NCBI RefSeq assembly: GCF_020514235.1
Contig: NZ_VTLB01000002.1
Location: 558,001 to 622,000, forward strand
Length of the DNA: 64,000 nt
DNA from: Synechococcus sp. MU1617
GTDB lineage: Bacteria > Cyanobacteriota > Cyanobacteriia > PCC-6307 > Cyanobiaceae
Direction: 5' to 3'
A program made the translations under genes and the position numbers. The notes below the pieces were generated by a model that was given only the letters and a program-made list of their open reading frames with translations, was not told the origin of the DNA and made no database searches. Shown one piece after another: positions 34,463 through 44,382 of this stretch. Positions within the stretch are counted from its first letter, which is position 1. Each line of letters starts with the position of its first letter.

Positions 34463-35227
34463 TCAATCTAGGTCGACTAGGCGTGTTCCCTGCCAGTGCA
34501 CCGCATCAGCGCTGAAGCTGAAACAGCAAGGCAGAACTTCCACGCCGCTATTGGTCGCCTGGCGAAACAGCTCTCCATAGCGCGGATCGGCGCTGTCGCC
34601 CGGTGCAAAGGAATTCACATCCGGGCGGCTAAGGCAGGGCACGAGCATCGCCCGCGCGTCAGGGAGCACCCCCATCAGCTCAATCAGATGTTTTTGCCCC
34701 CGTTCGGTCACCGTGTCGGGGAACAGGGCCGTGCTGCCGTCGGTCCAGGTGGTGTTCTTCACCTCCAGGTAGATCGGTCGTTGATCGGGGTTCTGTGCTG
34801 CTGGCGTCAGCAGGAGGTCGATCCGGCTGCGCTTGTTGGTGCCGTAGGCCACTTCAGCGCGGATCCCCGCAATGGCGCCGAGTTGGGCCTCCAGGCACCC
34901 CGCTTCAATCGTTGCGCGAATCAGGCGGTTGGGCAGGGCCGTGTTGATGCCAACCCAGCAAGGCTGGCCATCGGCGCCTGGCACTTCGGCTTGCTCCCAG
35001 GTCCAGGCCAGCTTGCGTTTGGGGGAGGGTGCGTGGCGCAGACGCACCCGTTGGCCAGGGATCAAGACCCCGGACATCGGGCCGGTGTTGGCGCAGTGGG
35101 CGGTGACGGTCTCGCCGCTGCTCAGTTCCACATCGGCCAGAAAACGTTTGTAGCGCTTCAGCAGCACGCCCTCCGTTAAAGGTTCAAAGCGCAGCAGGGC
35201 ATCGCCCGGAGAGGGAAGGCCAGTCAT
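34463..35227 (-). CDS. sfsA: SfsA family protein (DNA-binding/sugar fermentation stimulation)
   Basis: A 254-residue protein with the SfsA layout: an OB-like N-terminal part (LLKRYKRFLADVELSSGETVTAHCANTGPM) and a PD-(D/E)xK-like core (RSRIDLLL then IYLEVKNTTW, with FPDTVTERGQKHLIEL). It may be a nucleic-acid-binding or nuclease-fold protein; the sugar-related name is historical. Start ATG at 35225-35227. Divergent from murJ. Confidence 0.93.
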   Translation of the reverse strand: MTGLPSPGDALLRFEPLTEGVLLKRYKRFLADVELSSGETVTAHCANTGPMSGVLIPGQRVRLRHAPSPKRKLAWTWEQAEVPGADGQPCWVGINTALPNRLIRATIEAGCLEAQLGAIAGIRAEVAYGTNKRSRIDLLLTPAAQNPDQRPIYLEVKNTTWTDGSTALFPDTVTERGQKHLIELMGVLPDARAMLVPCLSRPDVNSFAPGDSADPRYGELFRQATNSGVEVLPCCFSFSADAVHWQGTRLVDLD

Positions 35228-35295
35228 GGCATCAGCCGAGATTGGCCCATGGTCTCGCGTGGTGCCTCCACAATGCGCCCAATGCTGTGGGGCGA

Positions 35296-36903
35296 ATGGC
35301 GCGTTCACTGAAGGGGATCGCACTGGTGGTGACCCTCGGCACCCTGCTGAGCAAGGTGGGTGGCCTGATTCGGCAGCTGGTGATTGCGGCGGCCTTCGGT
35401 GTTGGCGCGGCCTATGACGCCTACAACTACGCCTATGTGCTGCCTGGATTTTTGCTGATCCTGCTCGGGGGGATCAATGGCCCCTTCCACAGCGCCATGG
35501 TGAGTGTGCTGAGTCGTCGCCCACGGGCGGAAGGAGCCCATATCCTTGCGGCGCTCAACACCAGCGTCAGCGCACTATTGCTACTGGTCACCATCGTTTT
35601 GGTGTTGGCGGCGGATCCCCTGATCACCCTGGTGGGCCCTGGCCTTGCCCCCGAGCTTCATGCCATCGCTCGGGTTCAGCTGCAGGTGATGGCCCCGATG
35701 GCGTTGCTGGCCGGGCTGATTGGGCTGGGCTTTGGCTCCCTCAACGCTGCGGACGAATTCTGGATTCCTGCGATTTCCCCGCTGATGTCCAGCGGTGCCT
35801 TGATCCTTGGAGTGGGACTGCTCTGGTGGCAGCTCGGCGCTGACATCGTCTTGCCGTCCGCGGCCATGACCGGGGGTGTGGTGTTGGCCTTGGCCACGTT
35901 TGTGGGGGCCTTGCTGCAGTGGTTGATCCAACTACCAGCATTGATCCGGCAGGGTTTGGCCCGTTTTCAACTGGTCTGGGATTGGCGGCACCCGGGGGTG
36001 CGCGAGGTCTGGCGTGTGATGGGGCCGGCGACGCTGTCGTCCGGGATGCTGCAGATCAATGTGTTCACGGATCTCTTCTTTGCTTCCGGCATCGTCGGTG
36101 CGGCGGCGGGTCTGGGGTACGCCAATTTGCTGGTGCAAACGCCCCTGGGCTTGATCTCGAATGCATTGCTGGTGCCCTTGCTGCCCACCTTCGCCAGGCT
36201 CACGGCGCCGTCGGATCGTCCGCAGCTGATCGAACGGATTCGGCAGGGGTTGATGCTTTCTGCCGCATCGATGATTCCTCTGGGGGGACTGTTCATTGCC
36301 TTGGGCGGCCCCATCGTCGCCTTGGTGTACGAGCGTGGTGCCTTCGATGCGTCCGCCGCCCAGTTGGTGACGGGCCTATTGATGGCCTACGGCCTGGGCA
36401 TGCCGGCCTATCTCGGCCGGGATGTGCTGGTGCGTGTCTTCTACGCCCTCGGAGATGGGACGACGCCCTTTCGTCTCTCGTTGGCGGGGATTGGTTTGAA
36501 CGTGATTTTTGATTGGCTGCTGGTGGGTGGCCCGACACCTTGGGGGAATCAGTCGCCATTCAATTTCGGTGCACCTGGGCTGGTGCTCGCGACGGTTGCC
36601 ATCAACCTGTTCACCTGCCTTGCCCTGTTGTTGGTTCTGCAGCAACGGATTTCAGGGTTGCCACTGCGGCGCTGGGGGATGGACCTGCTGCGGCTGGCCA
36701 TCGCCGGTGTGCTGGCAGCGGGGGGCGCGGGGATCCTGGTGACCGTCGTGCCCTGGCCCTCAGGGCTCGTGGGCCTGCTGCTGCAGGTCTCTGCACCTGG
36801 CTTGCTGGGTCTGGTTCTGTTCGCCTTGATCGGAGCACAACTCAAGGTGCCGGAGGTGCGTGAGATCGCGCAGTTGGTGGTGGGCCGATTCAGGGCTCGC
36901 TGA
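35296..36903 (+). CDS. murJ: Lipid II flippase MurJ
   Basis: A 535-residue MVF/MATE-type membrane protein with about 14 hydrophobic spans. It flips lipid-linked peptidoglycan precursors across the inner membrane. The N-terminus GIALVVTLGTLLSKVGGLIRQ, the AAFGVGAAYDAYNYAYVLPG block with its conserved charged neighbourhood, and RDVLVRVFYALGDGTTPF in the second half are MurJ-like. The ATG at 35296 begins at the first helix. The stop region overlaps the convergent small gene by 14 bp. Confidence 0.94.
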   Translation: MARSLKGIALVVTLGTLLSKVGGLIRQLVIAAAFGVGAAYDAYNYAYVLPGFLLILLGGINGPFHSAMVSVLSRRPRAEGAHILAALNTSVSALLLLVTIVLVLAADPLITLVGPGLAPELHAIARVQLQVMAPMALLAGLIGLGFGSLNAADEFWIPAISPLMSSGALILGVGLLWWQLGADIVLPSAAMTGGVVLALATFVGALLQWLIQLPALIRQGLARFQLVWDWRHPGVREVWRVMGPATLSSGMLQINVFTDLFFASGIVGAAAGLGYANLLVQTPLGLISNALLVPLLPTFARLTAPSDRPQLIERIRQGLMLSAASMIPLGGLFIALGGPIVALVYERGAFDASAAQLVTGLLMAYGLGMPAYLGRDVLVRVFYALGDGTTPFRLSLAGIGLNVIFDWLLVGGPTPWGNQSPFNFGAPGLVLATVAINLFTCLALLLVLQQRISGLPLRRWGMDLLRLAIAGVLAAGGAGILVTVVPWPSGLVGLLLQVSAPGLLGLVLFALIGAQLKVPEVREIAQLVVGRFRAR

Positions 36904-37153
36904 GGCGAACATCGAGCTCTTCACGCACTTGAATGGGAAGTTCCAGCTGTTCGCGACCCACGAGTTGTGGACCTTGAACAGACACGATCCTTGCCTCAAT
37001 GCCGAACTCTTTGAAGGCGGTTTCCAGTTCCTGAATCAGAGCTTTTTCAACTTGAGCCTCCGCATCCACCACGCGCCCAATCAGCCGTTCACCCAAGCGG
37101 CCAATGCGTTGGCGGACCAAATCTCTTGAGTTGGTGACTTCAATGATCAGCAC
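36890..37153 (-). CDS. Small conserved hypothetical protein
   Basis: An 87-residue soluble protein: an initial LIIEVTN strand, an amphipathic helix (RDLVRQRIGRLGERLIGRVVDAE) and a C-terminal beta-rich part (EARIVSVQGPQLV). I do not recognise the family. The start is a GTG at 37151-37153. First in order is the DUF3181-like gene, 27 bp upstream on the same strand. Confidence 0.65.
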   Translation of the reverse strand: MLIIEVTNSRDLVRQRIGRLGERLIGRVVDAEAQVEKALIQELETAFKEFGIEARIVSVQGPQLVGREQLELPIQVREELDVRLSEP

Positions 37154-37180
37154 ACCAACCGCTGCGGATGGACTGCAACC

Positions 37181-37471
37181 TTATCCGCAGTACGGCTCGA
37201 GGATCTCCTCGAGATCACGAAGCTGGCTGGGGGGGATCAGCTTGGCGAGAGGCAGCTGACTAGCACCCCCAGCCAGCTGCACTTTCACGGCATCGAGTGC
37301 CTGCCGCGCCGCCACTTCAGCGCCTTGATTGACACGTGCACTGCATTCGATGGCTAAGGCTGAGGCCAGATCGGCGTCGCCCAGGTACAGATGCCAGCCG
37401 CTGATCTGAACGTACAGGCGATCCGCCAGAGCACTCTGAAGGTCCTTTAGGTCGCTGGCGGAGAGGGACAT
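37181..37471 (-). CDS. DUF3181-like protein
   Basis: A 96-residue protein, mostly helical (SASDLKDLQSALADRLYVQISGWHLYLGDADLA...), ending in a PPSQLRDLEEILEPY segment. I believe it is the cyanobacterial DUF3181 family. No membrane span or catalytic motif. Middle gene of a three-gene minus-strand run (37759 to 36890). Confidence 0.72.
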   Translation of the reverse strand: MSLSASDLKDLQSALADRLYVQISGWHLYLGDADLASALAIECSARVNQGAEVAARQALDAVKVQLAGGASQLPLAKLIPPSQLRDLEEILEPYCG

Positions 37472-37513
37472 CAGCCCAGGATGATCGAGGAAAGGATTTC
37501 ATCCATGTTGGCT

Positions 37514-37759
37514 TTATTCCTCCGGCTTGGGGCGTTGACGAATCACCCAAATCAATTGGCTCAGCCACAGGGTGGCCCAGAGGCCCGTGATCCAGGGCAG
37601 GCTCCCCGCAGGGAAGGGATGGCGCATCTCCTGCAGGAACCAACCGCCGCTGTTCACCGCGGCGAAGATGCCGCCGTGCAGGCATAGGTTCACGATGCGC
37701 TCGAAATGCCGGTAGGTCGGATCCTCAGGGTTAGCGGGGCCATACCAGCGGATCGGCAT
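37514..37759 (-). CDS. Small conserved membrane protein
   Basis: An 81-residue protein with two hydrophobic spans (around 22-38 and 52-72), starting MPIRWYGPANPEDPTYRHFE. The pattern is typical of conserved cyanobacterial proteins of unknown function. Leads the three-gene run with the DUF3181-like gene. ATG at 37757-37759. Confidence 0.72.
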   Translation of the reverse strand: MPIRWYGPANPEDPTYRHFERIVNLCLHGGIFAAVNSGGWFLQEMRHPFPAGSLPWITGLWATLWLSQLIWVIRQRPKPEE

Positions 37760-37847
37760 TGCTCGAGCTCAGAAACCCCTGAATCCTGACGCGGCTCGGG
37801 CCCAGTTGACGAGCGGACCCTCGATGGGGTCTGATGGTTCAGCGCAA

Positions 37848-37921
37848 GCGCTTGTAGCTCAGCGGATTAGAGCATCTGACTACGGATCAGAGGGTCGGGA
37901 GTTCGAATCTCTCCAGGCGCG
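37848..37921 (+). tRNA. tRNA-Arg (anticodon ACG)
   Basis: A 74-nt cloverleaf. The acceptor arm GCGCTTG pairs with CAGGCGC and has discriminator G. The D arm contains AGCTCAGCGGATTAGAGC, the anticodon stem TCTGA/TCAGA holds loop CTACGGA, and the T arm holds TTCGAAT. A terminator follows directly. Confidence 0.97.
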
Positions 37922-37925
37922 TTTC

Positions 37926-37952
37926 AACTGCCCCCACGGGCAGTTTTTTTTT
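37926..37952 (+). terminator. Rho-independent terminator after tRNA-Arg
   Basis: Stem AACTGCCC, loop CCAC, GGGCAGTT, then a run of nine Ts counting the last stem bases. It begins 5 nt after the tRNA and separates it from glyA. Confidence 0.93.
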
Positions 37953-38015
37953 GGTTGATCGGTCGGGCTGATCGCTGCGATTTCTTACGATTGGGCAAAT
38001 TTTTACTGACATTTC

Positions 38016-39305
38016 ATGGGCCAGGCATCTGGACGCGCCATCGACGCCGATCTGGCTCAGTCGGATCCGGATATCGCCGCGTTTATCAATCAAGAACGGC
38101 AGCGTCAGGAAACCCACCTAGAACTCATCGCATCGGAGAACTTTGCCTCCCGTGCGGTGATGCAGGCCCAGGGTTCCGTGCTCACCAATAAGTACGCCGA
38201 GGGTCTGCCCAGCAAGCGGTATTACGGCGGTTGTGAGCACGTTGACGCCATTGAGGAGTTGGCCATCGAGCGGGCTAAGCAGTTGTTTGGTGCCGACTGG
38301 GCCAATGTGCAGCCCCACAGCGGTGCCCAGGCCAACTTCGCCGTTTTCCTGGCTCTGCTGCAGCCCGGCGACACGATCATGGGTCTTGATCTGTCCCATG
38401 GCGGGCATCTGACCCATGGTTCTCCGGTCAACGTCAGCGGCAAGTGGTTCAACGTCGTCCAGTACGGCGTCGACAAAGAGACCCAACGCTTGGACATGGA
38501 GGCGATCCGCCAGCTTGCGTTGGAGCACAAGCCGAAGCTGATTGTTTGTGGCTATTCCGCGTATCCACGCACCATCGACTTCGCCGCCTTCCGCGCCATC
38601 GCTGATGAAGTGGGTGCCTATCTGCTGGCCGATATGGCCCACATCGCCGGCCTCGTGGCCGCTGGTGTGCATCCCAGCCCGGTGCCCCATTGCGATGTGG
38701 TGACCACCACCACCCACAAGACCCTTCGCGGCCCCCGCGGTGGCCTGATTCTCTGCCGCGATGCTGAGTTCGCCAAGAAATTCGATAAAGCCGTGTTCCC
38801 TGGCAGTCAGGGCGGCCCCTTGGAGCATGTGATTGCTGCCAAGGCTGTGGCCTTCGGTGAAGCGTTGCAGCCTTCGTTCAAGGCCTACAGCCAGCAGGTG
38901 GTTGCCAATGCGGCAGCCCTCGCCGAACAGCTGATCGCCCGCGGCATCGATGTCGTCAGCGGTGGCACCGACAACCACGTGGTGCTGCTGGATCTGCGTG
39001 GCATCGGCATGACTGGAAAAGTGGCTGATCTGTTGGTGAGTGATGTGCACATCACTGCGAACAAGAACACCGTTCCCTTCGACCCCGAATCGCCCTTTGT
39101 CACAAGTGGCCTGCGGCTGGGAACAGCCGCACTTACCACCCGTGGTTTTGACGTACAGGCCTTCCGTGAGGTCGCTGATGTGATTGCCGACCGTCTTCTC
39201 AATCCTGAGGATGATGCGATTCGCCAGCGTTGCCTCGACCGGGTGGCCGCCCTCTGTGAGCGCTTCCCTCTCTATGCCGACAGCAAGCAGCCGGTTCTGG
39301 CCTGA
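38016..39305 (+). CDS. glyA: Serine hydroxymethyltransferase
   Basis: A 429-residue PLP enzyme interconverting serine and glycine with transfer of the one-carbon unit to tetrahydrofolate. The PLP lysine is K235 in [30 protein letters not shown] and [14 protein letters not shown] are also intact. Length is standard. The start ATG follows an AT-rich stretch (TTACGATTGGGCAAATTTTTA) that probably contains the promoter. Confidence 0.98.
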   Translation: MGQASGRAIDADLAQSDPDIAAFINQERQRQETHLELIASENFASRAVMQAQGSVLTNKYAEGLPSKRYYGGCEHVDAIEELAIERAKQLFGADWANVQPHSGAQANFAVFLALLQPGDTIMGLDLSHGGHLTHGSPVNVSGKWFNVVQYGVDKETQRLDMEAIRQLALEHKPKLIVCGYSAYPRTIDFAAFRAIADEVGAYLLADMAHIAGLVAAGVHPSPVPHCDVVTTTTHKTLRGPRGGLILCRDAEFAKKFDKAVFPGSQGGPLEHVIAAKAVAFGEALQPSFKAYSQQVVANAAALAEQLIARGIDVVSGGTDNHVVLLDLRGIGMTGKVADLLVSDVHITANKNTVPFDPESPFVTSGLRLGTAALTTRGFDVQAFREVADVIADRLLNPEDDAIRQRCLDRVAALCERFPLYADSKQPVLA

Positions 39306-39420
39306 GGCTTGGCCTTGGCTTTCGAACGAGCCTCGGCCGTGCCTGGTTGATCGGTTGCAGGCTCTTTAGGATTGGAGCCACTCCTTCTGACCTGGGGATC
39401 GTCTGTTTGCTGGAGCCTGC

Positions 39421-40563
39421 GTGAACCTCTTGGCCAGCCCTATCGCGGTCGCCTCGGTCAGCTTTCTTCTGGCCGCGGTGACCACCATGGTGCTGGTGCC
39501 CCAAGTGCGCCGGCTGGGCTTGCGCTTCGGGTGGACCGATCAACCGGATGAGCGCAAGCAGCACATCACTCCAATGGTGAGGCTGGGGGGCATTGCCATG
39601 GTCCTGGGTTTTGCCCTGGCTTTGGGGGCGGTGTGGTCCGTGGGGGGGTTTGGCTTGCTTGCCCCGGCCCGGGATCAACTGATCTGGAGCACCCTGGCCG
39701 GTTCGCTCTGCTTTTTTCTGATCGGCCTGGCGGACGACCTCTTCGCCCTCTCCCCCTGGCCGCGGCTGGCTGGACAGGTCGCCGTGGCTTGTGCGGTGTG
39801 GAGCCAGGGCGTTCGGATTGGAGCGATCGATCTTCCCTGGTTCACCGCTTCAGCCGGTCCGATTGCTCTGCCCGACACCCTCAGCCTGCTGGCCACTGTT
39901 GTTTGGCTGGTGGGAATCACCAACGCCATCAACTGGCTGGATGGCCTTGATGGCCTTGCTGCGGGAGTGGCTGGCATTGCCGCTGTCGGGCTGGTGTCCG
40001 TCAGCTTTTCGCTGCATCAGGTGGCCGCTGGATTCCTCGCCGCCGCGCTGGCGGGCTGCTGCCTCGGCTTCCTGCGGCACAACTTCAACCCTGCCCGCAT
40101 CTTCATGGGGGATGGGGGCTCCTACTTCCTGGGATTCACCCTCGCTGCCGTGAGCATCGTGGGACCTGCCAAAGGGCTCACGACGGTGAGCCTGCTGCTG
40201 CCGCTGCTGATTCTCTCGCTGCCTCTGGCCGACATGTCGGCTGTGATCATGGGCCGTCTGCGGGAAGGCCGTTCCCCCTTCTATCCCGATCGCCGTCACC
40301 TCCATCACCGACTGTTGCGCGCTGGCTTCAGCCATCGGCGCACGGTTCTGCTGATCTACGTCTTCACCCAGTGGCTAGCTGCCTTGGCCCTTGTGGTGGC
40401 CAATGCTGAGATGCGCTTCCTCTGGCTGGCTTTGGCCACGGCCATCCTCGTGGCCACGGTGGTTATCAGCCGTCGCCAGTTGCAGCACGAGCGAGCTTTG
40501 ATGAACACCAACCCCTGTCCCACCCCTGCTGATCCCGCTGCCCTTGGCGAACCGCGTGGCTGA
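39421..40563 (+). CDS. WecA/TagO-like undecaprenyl-phosphate sugar-1-P transferase
   Basis: A 380-residue polyprenol-phosphate sugar-phosphotransferase (GT4/MraY-WecA superfamily) with about 11 membrane spans. It shows [12 protein letters not shown], the first acidic motif in [28 protein letters not shown], the [11 protein letters not shown] loop and the His-rich [10 protein letters not shown]. It would start a surface polysaccharide on undecaprenyl phosphate, possibly with the WecG-type enzyme at 23.6 kb. The start is a GTG at 39421. Its end overlaps cinA by 8 bp. Confidence 0.92.
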   Translation: MNLLASPIAVASVSFLLAAVTTMVLVPQVRRLGLRFGWTDQPDERKQHITPMVRLGGIAMVLGFALALGAVWSVGGFGLLAPARDQLIWSTLAGSLCFFLIGLADDLFALSPWPRLAGQVAVACAVWSQGVRIGAIDLPWFTASAGPIALPDTLSLLATVVWLVGITNAINWLDGLDGLAAGVAGIAAVGLVSVSFSLHQVAAGFLAAALAGCCLGFLRHNFNPARIFMGDGGSYFLGFTLAAVSIVGPAKGLTTVSLLLPLLILSLPLADMSAVIMGRLREGRSPFYPDRRHLHHRLLRAGFSHRRTVLLIYVFTQWLAALALVVANAEMRFLWLALATAILVATVVISRRQLQHERALMNTNPCPTPADPAALGEPRG

Positions 40564-41815
40564 ATCGGGTGTTGAAATCCTGTGCGTGGGTACAGAGCTG
40601 TTGTTGGGCGACATCCTCAACGGCAATGCCCGATGGATTGCAGAACAGTTGGCAGGCCTGGGGCTGCCGCATTACCGCCAAACCGTTGTTGGCGACAATA
40701 AAGATCGTGTGATCTCTGCCGTACGGGAGGCATCGCAGCGCTGCAGGGTTCTGGTGACGACAGGAGGTTTGGGCCCAACCCCCGATGACCTCACCACAGA
40801 GGCCCTTGCTGCTGCTTTCGAGACTCCCCTGGAGGAGCGGCCCGAACTCTGGCTGGAGATCCAGCGGAAGTTATCGGCGGGTGGCCGGCCGGTTGCTCCC
40901 AGCAACCGCAGCCAGGCTTATCTGCCCCGTGGAGCGGATGTTCTTCCAAATCCAAAGGGGTCGGCACCGGGAATGATCTGGTCGCCCCGACCTGATTTCA
41001 CGATCCTTACCTTCCCGGGGGTGCCTGCGGAAATGCGGGTGATGTGGACGGAAACGGCCGCCCCCTGGCTTCAAGCCAATGCTGGGACTTCCGGGGTGTA
41101 CGTGAGCCGTCAGCTCCGTTTTAGTGGCATTGGTGAATCCGATCTGGCTGAGCGCGTTGCCGATTTGTTGGCGTCCGCCAACCCAACGGTTGCTCCCTAT
41201 GCCTCTCTCGGAGATGTGAAATTGCGGCTCACGGCCTGTGCTCCCACTGCCGATGCCGCCGCTCAGCTGTTGGTGCCGCTGGAAGCTGAGCTGCGCCGTC
41301 GCACAGGGAACAACTGCTACGGCATCGATGAGGACAGCCTGGCGTCGGTGGTGATCGACCTGCTTAAGCAAAGGCACCAGACGATGGCGGTGGCGGAGTC
41401 CTGCACCGGTGGTGGATTGGCGGCAGCCCTTACGGCTGTTCCAGGCTCCTCGTCGGTGTTCCAGGGTGGCGTCGTCGCTTACAGCAATGCGGTGAAACAG
41501 GCCTTGCTTGGGGTGTCGCGGGATCTGCTCACGGCCCATGGTGCTGTTTCCCAGCCTGTGGTTGAGGCGATGGCTCGGGCAGCCCGGGAGCGCCTGAACT
41601 GCGACTGGGCGATCGCGGTCAGCGGTATTGCCGGCCCTGGCGGTGGCAGTGCCGAGAAGCCCGTGGGCTTGGTGCATCTGGCCTTGGCTGGTCCCGATGG
41701 CTGTGAGGCCTGGGTGCAGCATTTCGGTGAGCGGCGGGGTCGGGAGGCCATTCAGAAGATGAGCGTGATCCGTGGCTTGGACCGTCTGCGTCTTCGCTTG
41801 CTCGCTCAGGTTTAG
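40556..41815 (+). CDS. cinA: CinA family protein (nicotinamide-nucleotide amidase type)
   Basis: About 419 residues. The N-terminal MoCF/COG1058 domain shows [25 protein letters not shown] and [13 protein letters not shown]. The C-terminal PncC amidase domain shows [22 protein letters not shown] and [17 protein letters not shown]. It recycles NMN and/or clears damaged nucleotides. The GTG at 40556 gives MAESGVEIL; a TTG four codons upstream is possible. Confidence 0.94.
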   Translation: MAESGVEILCVGTELLLGDILNGNARWIAEQLAGLGLPHYRQTVVGDNKDRVISAVREASQRCRVLVTTGGLGPTPDDLTTEALAAAFETPLEERPELWLEIQRKLSAGGRPVAPSNRSQAYLPRGADVLPNPKGSAPGMIWSPRPDFTILTFPGVPAEMRVMWTETAAPWLQANAGTSGVYVSRQLRFSGIGESDLAERVADLLASANPTVAPYASLGDVKLRLTACAPTADAAAQLLVPLEAELRRRTGNNCYGIDEDSLASVVIDLLKQRHQTMAVAESCTGGGLAAALTAVPGSSSVFQGGVVAYSNAVKQALLGVSRDLLTAHGAVSQPVVEAMARAARERLNCDWAIAVSGIAGPGGGSAEKPVGLVHLALAGPDGCEAWVQHFGERRGREAIQKMSVIRGLDRLRLRLLAQV

Positions 41816-41841
41816 GGTCGACGGTTCTTGCGGCTGAACTG

Positions 41842-43260
41842 TTGAGTTCCGGCACCCTCTACGACAAGGTGTGGGACCTGCATCGGGTGGCGGAGCTCCC
41901 CGGCGGATCCACCCAACTGTTTGTCGGTCTGCATTTGATCCATGAGGTCACCAGTCCTCAGGCCTTCTCGGCTTTGAAGGACAAGGGCCTGACGGTGCGC
42001 TGTCCTGAGCGCACGGTGGCCACGGTGGACCACATCGTGCCGACCACCTCTCAGCAACGGCCGTTCGCCGATCCGTTGGCAGAGGAGATGCTCAGCACTT
42101 TGGAACGGAACTGCCAGGAGCACAGCATCCCTCTGAACAACATCGGCAGCGGCCGGCAGGGCATCGTGCATGTGATTGCCCCGGAGCTGGGCCTAACCCA
42201 GCCGGGCATGACGGTGGCTTGCGGTGATTCCCACACCTCCACCCATGGCGCCTTCGGGGCGATCGCCTTTGGGATCGGCACGAGTCAGGTGCGCGATGTG
42301 TTGGCCAGTCAGAGCCTGGCCATGAACAAGCTCAAGGTGCGCCGGATTCAGGTGAATGGCCTTCTTTCAGAGGGTGTGTCGGCGAAGGATCTGATCCTGC
42401 ATGTAATCCGCCACCTTGGTGTGAAGGGCGGCGTTGGCTACGCCTACGAGTTCGCCGGCTCGGCCATCGAGGAGTTGTCGATGGAAGAGCGGATGACCCT
42501 CTGCAACATGGCGATCGAGGGGGGAGCCCGATGCGGTTACGTCAATCCCGATCAGGTCACCTTTGAGTATCTGAAAGGTCGCCCCCATGCCCCTGAAGGT
42601 GACGCCTGGAGCCGCGCTGTCGCCTGGTGGAGCTCCTTGGCCACTGATCCCGACGCAACGGTCGACGACGAGGTGGTGTTTGATGCCGCTGCGATTCCAC
42701 CCACGGTGACCTGGGGCATTACACCCGGCCAGGGACTGGGGATCGATGAAACGGTGCCCAGCCTTGATCAACTGGATCCAGGGGAGCGTCCGATTGCGGA
42801 GGAGGCCTACCGCTACATGGATCTCCAGCCGGGAACGGCCATCGCTGGGGTGCCTGTGGATGTTTGTTTCATCGGCAGCTGTACCAATGGCCGTCTCAGC
42901 GATCTGCGTGCGGCTGCCGAGGTGGCCCGTGGGCGCCAGGTGGCTGAAGGCATCAAGGCGTTTGTGGTTCCCGGCTCGGAGCAGGTTGCGAAGGCTGCTG
43001 AAGCTGAAGGGCTGGATGCGGTGTTCCGTGCCGCAGGCTTTGAGTGGCGGGAGCCCGGCTGCTCGATGTGTTTGGCCATGAATCCGGATCGGCTGGAGGG
43101 GCGTCAGATCAGCGCCAGCTCCAGCAACCGCAATTTCAAGGGTCGGCAGGGATCGGCCAGTGGCCGGACGTTGTTGATGAGTCCAGCAATGGTGGCCGCA
43201 GCTGCCGTTAACGGTCGTGTGACCGATGTCCGTACTTTGATTTCTCCGTCCGCATCGTGA
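41842..43260 (+). CDS. leuC: 3-isopropylmalate dehydratase large subunit
   Basis: A 472-residue aconitase-family subunit of leucine biosynthesis. The start is a TTG giving [11 protein letters not shown]. The 4Fe-4S ligands are seen in FIGSCTNGR and in the paired cysteines of [16 protein letters not shown] and [12 protein letters not shown] substrate and active-site blocks are present. The stop shares a base with the leuD ATG (TGATG), so the subunits are translationally coupled. Confidence 0.97.
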   Translation: MSSGTLYDKVWDLHRVAELPGGSTQLFVGLHLIHEVTSPQAFSALKDKGLTVRCPERTVATVDHIVPTTSQQRPFADPLAEEMLSTLERNCQEHSIPLNNIGSGRQGIVHVIAPELGLTQPGMTVACGDSHTSTHGAFGAIAFGIGTSQVRDVLASQSLAMNKLKVRRIQVNGLLSEGVSAKDLILHVIRHLGVKGGVGYAYEFAGSAIEELSMEERMTLCNMAIEGGARCGYVNPDQVTFEYLKGRPHAPEGDAWSRAVAWWSSLATDPDATVDDEVVFDAAAIPPTVTWGITPGQGLGIDETVPSLDQLDPGERPIAEEAYRYMDLQPGTAIAGVPVDVCFIGSCTNGRLSDLRAAAEVARGRQVAEGIKAFVVPGSEQVAKAAEAEGLDAVFRAAGFEWREPGCSMCLAMNPDRLEGRQISASSSNRNFKGRQGSASGRTLLMSPAMVAAAAVNGRVTDVRTLISPSAS

Positions 43261-43874
43261 TGGCTCTCTTCCCGACTGGTCCGGTTCAACAGGTGAGTGG
43301 AACGGCGATTGCCGTCCCCGGTGAAGACATCGACACGGATCGGATCATTCCGGCACGATTCCTCAAATGCGTCAGTTTCGAGGCGTTGGGCGACCAGGTG
43401 TTTGCCGATGACCGTCTCGAGCTCTCCGGTGAACATCCCTTTGATCAGGCCCGTTATCAGGGGGCCTCGATCCTCGTGGTGAACGGCAATTTCGGCTGCG
43501 GTTCCAGCCGTGAGCATGCACCTCAGGCGTTGATGCGCTGGGGAATTCGCGCGGTGGTTGGGGTCAGTTTTGCCGAGATCTTCTACGGCAACTGCCTTGC
43601 CCTTGGCATTCCCTGTGCAACGGCAGCCCCGGAGCAGATCAAGGCGATTCAGGAGCAGGTGGATCGTGAGCCGGGACGCTCCTGGAACCTGGATCTCGCC
43701 GGTTTGCAACTGACCTCAGCGGAGTCCAGCTGGCCTGTGTCCATAGATCCTGGTCCTCTCGACATGCTGCGCAGTGGTCGTTGGGATGCGACGTCCCAGC
43801 TCCTGGACCATGGCCCCCAGGTTGCGGAATTGATGCAAACACTGCCCTACATCAACCAGTTCGCCTCTGACTAA
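43260..43874 (+). CDS. leuD: 3-isopropylmalate dehydratase small subunit
   Basis: A 204-residue swivelling-domain subunit. DIDTDRIIPARFL and the NFGCGSSREHAPQAL active-site motif are intact, followed by GVSFAEIFYGNC. An in-frame GTG one codon upstream is possible. Directly coupled to leuC. Confidence 0.97.
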   Translation: MALFPTGPVQQVSGTAIAVPGEDIDTDRIIPARFLKCVSFEALGDQVFADDRLELSGEHPFDQARYQGASILVVNGNFGCGSSREHAPQALMRWGIRAVVGVSFAEIFYGNCLALGIPCATAAPEQIKAIQEQVDREPGRSWNLDLAGLQLTSAESSWPVSIDPGPLDMLRSGRWDATSQLLDHGPQVAELMQTLPYINQFASD

Positions 43875-43938
43875 CAGTCAAGTGCGACTCCTGTGTCTAT
43901 GAAAGAGATAGGAGGTCGCATTTGGAGGTCGGATCTCA

Positions 43939-44382
43939 ATGGCTTATTCGCTTTCGCGGTTGTTGTTGCCCCTGTTGCCGCTCTTGGTTGTTGCCGGTGT
44001 TGTTCCTGCTGGGGCCGTTCCGCTTCAGGTGCAGCCCCATGATCCGTTGGATCGCAGCTGTCCTGGCTGTGATCTCCGCCAGGCGGATTTCCGTCAGGCC
44101 CATCTCATCGGTGCTGATTTTCGCGGCAGTGATCTGCGCGGCGCCGATCTGAGGGAGGCGAATCTTGAAGGTGCTGACCTGACGGGAGCGTTGCTGGAAG
44201 GTGCTGACCTGCGGGGAGCCAACCTCAGCAATGCTGAGCTGTCTGGCGTGGACCTGCGCAATGCCGATTTGCGGGAGGCTCAGGTGATCAATGCCTATGC
44301 ACCGAACGTGCAGACCTCCGGCATGCGCTACGCCGGAGCTTCACTGTTTGGCAGCGATCTGATCATCGGGGGTGCTGATTGA
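43939..44382 (+). CDS. Exported pentapeptide-repeat protein
   Basis: A 147-residue protein with a signal peptide ([21 protein letters not shown]) and then about 16 tandem A(D/N)LxX pentapeptides ([20 protein letters not shown]...), which fold as a right-handed quadrilateral beta-helix. A pair of cysteines (SCPGC) precedes the repeats. Lumenal or periplasmic location expected; partner unknown. GGAGG lies 11-15 nt upstream of the ATG. The stop abuts the convergent DUF3769 gene (TGATCA). Confidence 0.9.
   Translation: MAYSLSRLLLPLLPLLVVAGVVPAGAVPLQVQPHDPLDRSCPGCDLRQADFRQAHLIGADFRGSDLRGADLREANLEGADLTGALLEGADLRGANLSNAELSGVDLRNADLREAQVINAYAPNVQTSGMRYAGASLFGSDLIIGGAD

Noticed and set aside
37472-37513. 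Short frame MDEILSSIILG on the - strand
   Set aside because: Only 11 codons, between two real genes, with no support as a gene.
39306-39420. Possible promoter (TTGATC ... TAGGAT) before the WecA-like gene
   Set aside because: The spacer is only 14 bp, outside the usual range.
43885-43935. Imperfect stem (TGCGACTCCT with AGGAGGTCGCA) upstream of the pentapeptide gene
   Set aside because: One bulge and a 17-nt loop; too weak to call a riboswitch or terminator, although it contains the AGGAGG.
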